DNA of 14,586 nucleotides, taken from NCBI GenBank assembly GCA_023144715.1, contig JAGLFC010000013.1:1-14586 (forward strand). The letters are read 5' to 3'. This document shows positions 7,047-13,384 of this stretch, one piece after another. The notes beneath the pieces are model-generated. The model had not been told where the DNA came from, made no database searches, and worked only from the letters and a program-made list of their open reading frames with translations. Position 1 is the stretch's first letter. The number at the start of each line of letters is the position of its first letter. A program made the position numbers and the translations under genes. This DNA comes from Gammaproteobacteria bacterium (GTDB lineage Bacteria > Pseudomonadota > Gammaproteobacteria > GRL18).

Positions 7047-8153
7047 ATGATAAAACACATTCAAGCAGGTACATTGAATATTGATTTTTCTCAGGGCGAA
7101 GCACGACTGGATGAATTAATGGGCTTTGCCAGTCGAGAAAATGAAAAACGTGGTTTTTTATTTGTCAGTAAAGTGCTGGGCAAACATATTCCTGTTAAAC
7201 CCTCCGTTATGCGTCATATTTATAATGAACTGGCGGATTTATGCCTGATTGATAGCCCGACTTATGTGATTGGTATGGCTGAAACAGCAACAGGATTAGG
7301 GGCTGGAGTAGCGGATAGTCTGGCTCAAAAAAATCCTGACTTGAAGGTGTATTATCAACACACCACTCGACATCAATTAAGCCATCCTGTCTGGTTTACG
7401 TTAGATGAAATCCATTCACATGCGGTTGACCATATTTTATATCGACCCAATGATTCTGTATATCAAGGCATTCAATCGTGTGAACGCTTGATTCTTGTGG
7501 ATGATGAAATGACGACAGGAAGAACATTATTACAACTCGCAGAAGGCGTGCTAGAACGTACACCGAGCATTAAAGAATTGGTTATTGTGACACTCGTGAG
7601 TTGGTTAAAACAGGATAAAATGAAAATTTTTGAAGAATTTTCTGTGCCTGTTAAATTTGTACAACTGGTCAAGGGTGAATTTTCATTTAAGCCCGATCCA
7701 GAATTTTCAGCGTGTTTACCTGATAATGTAGATGATGGTGTTTGTGAAGAAGAGTCTCGTGATGATTTGGGACGCACAGGCTTATTAATGCCTTATGAAT
7801 TGCTTCAAAAAGAGGCTATATACCCAAGCAATCAGCCAAACAATGATCCGTTAGTGGTTGTGGGTACAGGTGAACATTTATACCACCCTTTTTTAGTGGC
7901 AGAACAGCTTGAAAAAACAGGTGATGTGGTGTTTCAATCGACCACACGATCCCCTATTTTAATAGGTGATGCTATTCAACGTAAAATTCGTTTTGCCATT
8001 GCTCATGGTAAGGTCAACTTTATTTATAACCTTCCTACCGAACGACAAAAATTGATCTTATGTGAAAGTGATCGTTTGTCGAAGCAAAATGGCTTAATCA
8101 ATGATCAACAGGAAGAAATTGATAACAATGAGTCCACACAATCTCTCATCTAA
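7047..8153 (+). CDS. Ter-associated phosphoribosyltransferase with TRSP domain (PRTase_2-TRSP)
   Basis: A 368-residue cytoplasmic enzyme of the phosphoribosyltransferase type seen in ter biosynthetic blocks. The N-terminal part has NEKRGFLFVSKVLGKHIPV (32-50), then YVIGMAETATGLG (73-85). The PRPP-binding loop is LILVDDEMTTGRT (148-160), including the acidic pair D152-D153 and T156-T160. The C-terminal part (about 268-330) carries the TTRSP motif (299-303) and HLYHPF (277-282), the TRSP domain named after that sequence. The base that accepts the phosphoribosyl group is not known. The ATG at 7047 has no clear Shine-Dalgarno site and lies 15 nt after the terD stop, so it may rely on re-initiation. 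The end overlaps the next gene by at least 26 nt. Comparative work predicts that this enzyme helps make a nucleoside-like compound. Confidence 0.85.
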   Translation: MIKHIQAGTLNIDFSQGEARLDELMGFASRENEKRGFLFVSKVLGKHIPVKPSVMRHIYNELADLCLIDSPTYVIGMAETATGLGAGVADSLAQKNPDLKVYYQHTTRHQLSHPVWFTLDEIHSHAVDHILYRPNDSVYQGIQSCERLILVDDEMTTGRTLLQLAEGVLERTPSIKELVIVTLVSWLKQDKMKIFEEFSVPVKFVQLVKGEFSFKPDPEFSACLPDNVDDGVCEEESRDDLGRTGLLMPYELLQKEAIYPSNQPNNDPLVVVGTGEHLYHPFLVAEQLEKTGDVVFQSTTRSPILIGDAIQRKIRFAIAHGKVNFIYNLPTERQKLILCESDRLSKQNGLINDQQEEIDNNESTQSLI

Positions 8154-8877
8154 GGCAAAAATTGTTGTCTTTACGGATTTAGATGATACCTTAATTCAAA
8201 CACAACGTAAGTTACCTCAAGGAGCATCAACGATACTCGGTGCAACCGATAGGGATAATAACCCACTGTCCTTTTTTACACACTCACAAAGCCTCTTATT
8301 GGATATGTTTGTCAATAATGGTGCCTCTATTATTCCTATTACAGGACGCAATACGGATGCTTTAAATCGAGTAGAATATCATTTTCAAAGCTTTCGTTCC
8401 GTCTCTCATGGTGCGGTGGTATTAACAGGCAATAATACAGTGTGTCAAAATTGGTTGAATGAAATTGAACCATTATTACAAGAGTGGCCCACCCATTTAA
8501 ACGCCTGTAATAAAGAAATCGAAGACATTATTAAAGCACATCAATTGGATGCCAGAACTCGGGTGATTATTGATCAGGATATTCCTGCTTATATATCAGT
8601 AAAAGGTAATGAACAGGATTTAGCCATTATTAAACACCATAATTTATTAGGTCAGGCCTTTAATCGTCATGAAAATGGTCGTAATCACGCACTTTTACCC
8701 CCTTATGCCAGCAAGAAAAAAGCAGTGGAATATATCAAAAAAGAGTTGGGTATTACGGTGAATGATTTGGTGATTGGCATAGGGGATAGCCTTTCTGATT
8801 TGCCTTTTATGAGTCGTTGCCAATTTTCAATGTTACCGACACAGAGTCAAATTGCCAAGGAACGACTGTATGTCTAA
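8128..8877 (+). CDS. HAD-superfamily phosphatase of the ter biosynthetic block
   Basis: A 249-residue HAD hydrolase predicted to remove phosphate from a sugar or nucleotide-like intermediate. It has motif I FTDLDDT (15-21, D17 and D19), motif II PITGRN (70-75, T72), a lysine-rich motif III region (KKK 196-198) and motif IV IGDSLSDLPF (218-227, D220 and D224). The cap insert is about 120 residues (roughly 75-190), as in Cof-type phosphatases. I chose ATG 8128 because AGGAAG lies at 8110-8115 (spacing about 12 nt) and the motif I strand follows soon. An in-frame ATG at 8101 would add nine residues but has no ribosome site. It overlaps the upstream gene by 26 nt and the downstream gene by 8 nt, which suggests translational coupling. 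Its substrate is unknown. Confidence 0.85.
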   Translation: MSPHNLSSKAKIVVFTDLDDTLIQTQRKLPQGASTILGATDRDNNPLSFFTHSQSLLLDMFVNNGASIIPITGRNTDALNRVEYHFQSFRSVSHGAVVLTGNNTVCQNWLNEIEPLLQEWPTHLNACNKEIEDIIKAHQLDARTRVIIDQDIPAYISVKGNEQDLAIIKHHNLLGQAFNRHENGRNHALLPPYASKKKAVEYIKKELGITVNDLVIGIGDSLSDLPFMSRCQFSMLPTQSQIAKERLYV

Positions 8878-9967
8878 TAAACCCTCTGTTAATACACCCT
8901 TGCACGGCAGTTATGCACCTGAAGATTGTCTTTTTTTATTAACGCCCATTGAAGCACAATATCATAGTATTGAAAATAAAGAACACTTGATTCAATCAGG
9001 GCAATTACATTATTCAGAAATGATTCATAAAGAATCTGCACCGAGTCAAGAATATACCGCTCTTTTTTTGCAAATGACAGAGCAATATAAAAAAAGATTG
9101 GCTGCTGAAATTATGTCACTGGCTCAATTAATTGTTGAACAACGTTCAGGCAATATCACGTTATTATCGTTAGCAAGAGCAGGTACACCGATTGGTGTCT
9201 TATTACAACGTGCTTTAACACAATGCCTCAATAAGCAATCCACTCATTATTCCATTTCTATTATTCGAGACAGGGGAATTGATGATAATGCGTTGGACTA
9301 TATTCTTGAACAAGGGCATGATCCAGACAGTATTGTTTTTGTCGATGGTTGGACGGCAAAAGGGGTGATTACTCAAGAATTGCATCAAGCGATTGTGGCT
9401 TATAATGCGTCGAGAAATGTGGCGATTGCCTCTGAATTATTTGTGGTGTCTGATATTGGAGGCACGGCGGATGTGCAAGCCACGTTTGATGATTATACCA
9501 TTCCGAGTGCTTTAATGAATTCCACCGTTTCTGGATTGATTTCTCGTTCTATTTTAAATGATCAAATCAGTCAGACAGACTTTCATGGTTGTGTAAAATA
9601 CGATCATTTAAGTGCTGTGGATCACTCGATTTGGTTTGTTGATGAAATTTTTAATGAAATGTCGGTGAAGAATTTAGCTCCCCTTATTAAGACCTCTAAA
9701 ATATCTCGACAAAAGAAAACGCAACAATTTCTTCAATGGATACAGTCTCATTATGGTGTATCGGATATTAATCGAATTAAACCCGGTATTGCCGAAGCCA
9801 CACGTGTGCTATTACGACGTGTGCCTGATCAATTATTGATACGCACACATCATCATATTGATACACAACATTTAGAACGTTTAGCACTTGAAAAGTCCGT
9901 GCCTGTTACGGTACTTCCTGATATGCCGTTTGGTGCCTGTGCATTAATAAAAGATGTACTTACATAA
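8870..9967 (+). CDS. StiP/PRTase-PELOTA-type ter protein (predicted phosphoribosyltransferase)
   Basis: A 365-residue protein of the family labelled 'cysteine protease StiP' in some databases. GSYAPEDCLFLL (13-24) is the typical start. SLARAGTPIG (100-109) and the loop SIVFVDGWTAKGVIT (154-168) resemble a PRPP-binding phosphoribosyltransferase. A C-terminal region (about 285-365) with LRRVPDQLLIR and VTVLPDMPFGACALI looks like the PELOTA RNA-binding-like fold reported in ter blocks. I chose ATG 8870 because AAGGA (8857-8861) sits 8 nt upstream; a TTG at 8852 in frame lacks such a site. It overlaps the HAD gene by 8 nt. Only one acidic residue (D159) occupies the loop that usually carries a pair, so its chemistry may differ. 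No Cys-His protease signature is evident to me. Confidence 0.8.
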   Translation: MSNKPSVNTPLHGSYAPEDCLFLLTPIEAQYHSIENKEHLIQSGQLHYSEMIHKESAPSQEYTALFLQMTEQYKKRLAAEIMSLAQLIVEQRSGNITLLSLARAGTPIGVLLQRALTQCLNKQSTHYSISIIRDRGIDDNALDYILEQGHDPDSIVFVDGWTAKGVITQELHQAIVAYNASRNVAIASELFVVSDIGGTADVQATFDDYTIPSALMNSTVSGLISRSILNDQISQTDFHGCVKYDHLSAVDHSIWFVDEIFNEMSVKNLAPLIKTSKISRQKKTQQFLQWIQSHYGVSDINRIKPGIAEATRVLLRRVPDQLLIRTHHHIDTQHLERLALEKSVPVTVLPDMPFGACALIKDVLT

Positions 9968-9976
9968 GGACATATA

Positions 9977-10876
9977 ATGTCAGATGCTATGAATGATCAA
10001 GCCACCAGTTATTTTGATTTGGGTGCCACTCTTTATACCCCTTGTACTCATGGAAAATTATCCAGTTTATTACAAGATAATACCTTTTCAGCTCGATCAA
10101 TGGTATTGTGTTTAGAAGATTCAGTCAGAGAAGATGAGCTAGAATTAGCACTTAATAATTTAAAAATATCCTTACAAAACTTTCAGCCTGATATAAAAGT
10201 AAAACGCTTTATTCGTCCTCGTAACCCATTGGTTTTGGCTGAAATTTTAAATTATGACAATATTGATAAAATTGATGGTTTTGTGTTGCCAAAATTTGAT
10301 TTACATACCATTGATTTGTATAAAAAAGTCATTGATGAACAAGAACACAGCTCTTTTTCTTATATGCCTATTTTAGAAACCGCTCAAGTTTTTGATAAAG
10401 AGGCAATGATACACTTACGTCAAAAGCTCATTCATTGGAAATCTCATATCAGTTGTCTTAGAATTGGTGGTAATGATTTGATGAATTTATTAGGTATCAA
10501 ACGTATGAAGGGCATGACTACTTACGATACACCGCTAAGAAGTATTTTAGATCAGCTGATTATTATTTTTCGTACCGAAGGATTTGAATTATCAGCACCT
10601 GTGTTTGATATGCTTGATGATGTAGAGACGCTTAAAAAAGAAGTTACTATGGATTTAGCGTATGGTTTTTATGCTAAAACGGCCATTTATCCAGCACATA
10701 TTCAGGTGATAGAACAGGCATTTTCTCAATTTATACAGAATCACGCCGTTCAAGCCGATTCTGTTCTTGATGATAATGCTTCTGCGGTCTTTAAAATTAA
10801 TGGTCAAATGATGGAACAAACCTGTCATAAAACGTGGGCATTAAGAACACAACAATTATCAAAACGTTATAATTAA
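9977..10876 (+). CDS. CitE/HpcH-like C-C bond lyase of the ter biosynthetic block
   Basis: A 299-residue TIM-barrel protein of the CitE-like aldolase/lyase group found in ter loci, predicted to make or break a carbon-carbon bond. Recognisable blocks are LYTPCTH (19-25), VLCLEDSV (43-50, acidic E47-D48), KRFIRPRNP (76-84), FVLPKFD (102-108), PILETAQ (131-137), LRIGGNDLMN (161-170) and FYAKTAIYPAHI (231-242). The last corresponds to the GK..IHP.Q. motif of CitE. The Glu, Arg and Asp positions fit Mg2+-dependent catalysis. TAAGGAC gives a ribosome site, and the start is 9 nt after the previous gene. An alternative ATG lies at 9989. It is the last gene before a terminator-like structure. Substrate unknown. 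Confidence 0.82.
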   Translation: MSDAMNDQATSYFDLGATLYTPCTHGKLSSLLQDNTFSARSMVLCLEDSVREDELELALNNLKISLQNFQPDIKVKRFIRPRNPLVLAEILNYDNIDKIDGFVLPKFDLHTIDLYKKVIDEQEHSSFSYMPILETAQVFDKEAMIHLRQKLIHWKSHISCLRIGGNDLMNLLGIKRMKGMTTYDTPLRSILDQLIIIFRTEGFELSAPVFDMLDDVETLKKEVTMDLAYGFYAKTAIYPAHIQVIEQAFSQFIQNHAVQADSVLDDNASAVFKINGQMMEQTCHKTWALRTQQLSKRYN

Positions 10877-10889
10877 CGTTTTATTATCG

Positions 10890-10931
10890 TTGGTTTATAA
10901 TCTTATTGAAACTAATAAACCAATATTTTTT
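10890..10931 (+). terminator. Terminator-like hairpin after the biosynthetic block
   Basis: TTGGTTTAT (10890-10898) pairs perfectly with ATAAACCAA (10915-10923) across a 16-nt loop and is followed by TATTTTTT (10924-10931). This looks like an intrinsic terminator or attenuator before the TerZ-like gene. The low G+C of the stem suggests partial read-through. Confidence 0.55.
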
Positions 10932-10961
10932 ACTCATAACTCTTAGTTTAGGAGAAGTATT

Positions 10962-11567
10962 ATGGCAGTATCACTGCAAAAAGGGCAACGCATCAGTTTA
11001 GAAAAAGACGGTGGCGGTCAAATGACACAATTATGTGTCGGTGTTAATTGGGGGGCTATTGATACAAAAGGTTTTTTTGGTAATTCAAAAAAAGAAGCCG
11101 TTGATTTAGATGCGAGTTGTGCCACCTTTGATGCCAATAAAAATGTACTTGAAGTAGTTTATTTTGGTCAGTTACGTGGGCAAGGTATTCAACATTCAGG
11201 TGATGATATGACAGGTGATGTGGATGGTGATGATGGTTTAGATAATGAAGTCATTGTTGTTAACCTAGAACAGGTGAGTGCAACGGTTGATCAAATCGTT
11301 TTTGTATTAAATTCTTTTCAAGGACAAGATTTTAAAAGCATTCCTTTTGCCTCTATTCGACTCTATGAAGGTACACCTTCTCGTGTTGATACAGTACATG
11401 CTAAATTTGATATTGCGAATGATCCTAAATTTGCAGGTTCAGTATCAATGATTATGGGCAAGTTGTATAAAAAAGAGGGTAAATGGAAATTTACCGCCAT
11501 CGGTGATACAACGGCTGATAAGAAGTTAGAAGAAACTGTTAAAACTGCTCAAACGACCTATCTATAA
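10962..11567 (+). CDS. TerD-family protein, TerZ/TerX-like
   Basis: A 201-residue TerD-domain protein that differs from the two upstream paralogues. It begins MAVSLQKGQRISLEKDGG and has a GFFGNSKKEA insertion (about 37-46) before VDLDAS (47-52). It then shows HSGDDMTGDVDGDDG (78-92), FVLNSFQGQDF (114-124) and WKFTAIGDTTADKKLEETV (175-193). The loop insertion and the NSF.GQ.F block are typical of TerZ/TerX rather than TerD/TerE. The Ca2+-binding loop (DVDGDDGLDNE, 86-96) is more acidic and two residues or so longer than usual. GGAGAAG gives a good ribosome site. It lies alone between two terminator-like hairpins. The TerZ versus TerX choice is uncertain, so no symbol is given. Confidence 0.85.
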   Translation: MAVSLQKGQRISLEKDGGGQMTQLCVGVNWGAIDTKGFFGNSKKEAVDLDASCATFDANKNVLEVVYFGQLRGQGIQHSGDDMTGDVDGDDGLDNEVIVVNLEQVSATVDQIVFVLNSFQGQDFKSIPFASIRLYEGTPSRVDTVHAKFDIANDPKFAGSVSMIMGKLYKKEGKWKFTAIGDTTADKKLEETVKTAQTTYL

Positions 11568-11585
11568 GCATTCATTTATGTTAAT

Positions 11586-11641
11586 GCGATGTGACATTTC
11601 AGGTTATGATGTCAATAATCTGAAATGCACGACCGCTTTTT
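11586..11641 (+). terminator. Strong intrinsic terminator after the TerZ/TerX-like gene
   Basis: CATTTCAGGTTAT (11595-11607) pairs with ATAATCTGAAATG (11615-11627): 13 bp with one G-U pair and a 7-nt loop. The stem extends by GTG/CAC beyond one bulged A and by GCG/CGC beyond a small internal loop. Five T follow (11637-11641). It separates the TerZ/TerX-like gene from the TerY genes. Confidence 0.65.
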
Positions 11642-11677
11642 AATTCTGATTGTTACCTTAAATACAGAGGACCTAAA

Positions 11678-12322
11678 ATGAGTAGACGATTACCTGTTTA
11701 TTTATTAATTGATAGTTCGGGATCAATGCATGGTGAACCCATTCATGCCGTTAATGTAGGTATCAGTGCGATGCTTTCAGCACTCAGACAAGATCCTTAT
11801 GCCTTAGAATCAGTACATGTTTCATTGATCACATTTGATCGAGAAATCAAAGAAATATTACCCTTAACGCCCCTTGATCAAGCTCAAATTGGAGATATTG
11901 AACTCCCTAAATCAGGTGCGACTCATTTAGGAGAAGGTCTTGAATTTTTAGCCGAAAAAGTACAAAAAAATGTGGTGAAATCATCTCATGATGTAAAAGG
12001 CGATTTTCGTCCCATGCTATTTATTATGACGGATGGTTCACCCTCAGATTTGATGGTATTTAGAGAATCATTGCCAAAAATAAAAGCCTGTCATTTTTCT
12101 GAAATTATTGCCTGTGCCGCAGGGCCTAAAGCCAGTACTGAGTATCTCAAAAAAATCACCCATCAAGTGGTGAGTTTAGATACTATGGACAGCACTGCTT
12201 TTTCACAATTTTTTAAATGGGTCAGTGATTCCATTACAGCAGGATCGATGAGTGCAGGTGTGGAAGGTTCAATGGACAGTAAATTACCACCGCCACCACC
12301 TGAAATTCAATTGGTTTTATAA
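11678..12322 (+). CDS. vWA-domain protein TerY (first copy)
   Basis: A 214-residue von Willebrand A-domain protein of the TerY type, predicted to bind a divalent metal and mediate protein contacts in the ter signalling set. The metal-ion-dependent adhesion site is complete: DSSGS (D12, S14, S16), T82 in GATHLGEG and D119 in MTDG. The sequence SRRLPVYLLIDSSGSM and RQDPYALESV match TerY closely. The C-terminus ends in a proline-rich tail (about 203-208, LPPPPP), a possible docking site. Good AGAGGA upstream. The next TerY gene starts 13 nt later. No signal peptide, so it should be cytoplasmic. TerY1 versus TerY3 naming cannot be fixed here. Confidence 0.88.
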   Translation: MSRRLPVYLLIDSSGSMHGEPIHAVNVGISAMLSALRQDPYALESVHVSLITFDREIKEILPLTPLDQAQIGDIELPKSGATHLGEGLEFLAEKVQKNVVKSSHDVKGDFRPMLFIMTDGSPSDLMVFRESLPKIKACHFSEIIACAAGPKASTEYLKKITHQVVSLDTMDSTAFSQFFKWVSDSITAGSMSAGVEGSMDSKLPPPPPEIQLVL

Positions 12323-12334
12323 AAGGGGAAGCCC

Positions 12335-13384
12335 ATGCGCCGTTTACCTATTTTTTTTGTCTTAGATGTATCGGAATCTATGGTGGGAGAACCACTGAGC
12401 CAAATGGAAGAAGGTATTGAAAAAATTGTTTCGACCTTACGTCAAGATCCCCATTCACTCGAAACGGTCTCTATAGGCTTGATTGCCTTTGCAGGAAAAG
12501 CCAAAGCCATCACTCCCTTAATTGATCTTGTTTCTTTTTATCCCCCTAAAATGCCTATAGGCGGTGGTACATCATTAGGCATTGCCTTAGATGTTTTAAT
12601 GAAAGAAATAGACACTCAAGTGGTTAAAACCACTTTAGAAGCAAGAGGTGACTGGCAACCTCTGGTTTTTTTAATTACCGATGGTAAGCCCACCGATCAA
12701 CCTCAAGCCTCGGTCGCACGTTGGCAAAAAGAGTACGCTGATCAGGTATCAATGGTGGCCATTACTTTGGGTAAAAATGCCGATATGCAAGTCTTAAAAC
12801 AATTAACCGATGATGTATTGACCTTAGAAAGTTCAACAGAAGAAGATTTTAGAAAATTTATTGAATGGGTCAGTGCTTCTGTCAAAGCACAAAGTCAACA
12901 AATTGAGGTTGAAGGACAATCCAGTGGTGTTTCTTTGGCTAAGGTCAGTGAGGGTGGCTTAACACTGGTTAAAAATACCGAACAATATTCAAACTCTGAT
13001 CCCGATTATGTGATACTCACAGGTAAATGTTCAAAAACAAAAAAACCTTACTTGATGAAGTATGCAAAAATTCAAACCGCAGGTATGGATCAGTTTATTA
13101 AACAGGAACGTTTTGGATTAGAAGGAGCATACGCCTTAGATAATACCTATTTTGAATGGTCATCAGAACAATTCACCCCTGAAAGTGTAAATACTTCGGT
13201 ATTAGACGGTGCACCACCTTGTCCATCCTGTGGCAATACCATCGCTTTTGCTATTTGTGAATGTGGGCATATTCTCTGTATGGATGGTTCAGGTTTTGTC
13301 GAATGTCCTTGGTGTGATAAACCTCTTCAATTTGACATGAATGGTAAGGGCGGTGATTTTAATGTCAATAGAGGGCAAGGCTAA
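12335..13384 (+). CDS. vWA-domain TerY with C-terminal zinc-ribbon-like TerY-C domain (second copy)
   Basis: A 349-residue protein joining a TerY-type vWA domain (about 1-185) to a TerY-C domain (about 195-335). MIDAS residues are DVSES (D11, S13, S15), T79 in GGTS and D116 in ITDG; position 14 is E where the first copy has G. The C-terminal part has CPSC (296-299), CEC (308-310), C315 and CPWC (324-327). These cysteines fit a treble-clef or zinc-ribbon fold. AGGGGA gives a strong ribosome site. The stop codon overlaps the start of the PP2C gene (TAATG), so the two are translationally coupled. The vWA may sense metal and the C-terminal part may bind the phosphatase or kinase; that is inference. 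Confidence 0.88.
   Translation: MRRLPIFFVLDVSESMVGEPLSQMEEGIEKIVSTLRQDPHSLETVSIGLIAFAGKAKAITPLIDLVSFYPPKMPIGGGTSLGIALDVLMKEIDTQVVKTTLEARGDWQPLVFLITDGKPTDQPQASVARWQKEYADQVSMVAITLGKNADMQVLKQLTDDVLTLESSTEEDFRKFIEWVSASVKAQSQQIEVEGQSSGVSLAKVSEGGLTLVKNTEQYSNSDPDYVILTGKCSKTKKPYLMKYAKIQTAGMDQFIKQERFGLEGAYALDNTYFEWSSEQFTPESVNTSVLDGAPPCPSCGNTIAFAICECGHILCMDGSGFVECPWCDKPLQFDMNGKGGDFNVNRGQG

Noticed and set aside
7472..7777. Minus-strand frame inside the PRTase-TRSP gene
   Set aside because: Fully antisense to a conserved enzyme gene, Ser/Thr-rich, no motif.
8101..8127. Earlier ATG for the HAD gene
   Set aside because: No ribosome site upstream, and the extra nine residues (MINRKKLIT) are not part of the HAD fold; ATG 8128 has AGGAAG in front.
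8852..8869. TTG start for the StiP/PELOTA-type gene
   Set aside because: ATG 8870 has AAGGA at proper spacing; the TTG has no such site.
11653..11661. TTACCTTAA shared with 5248-5256 as a common ter operator
   Set aside because: A nine-base match between two AT-rich leaders, with no dyad symmetry and only two copies noted; too weak.
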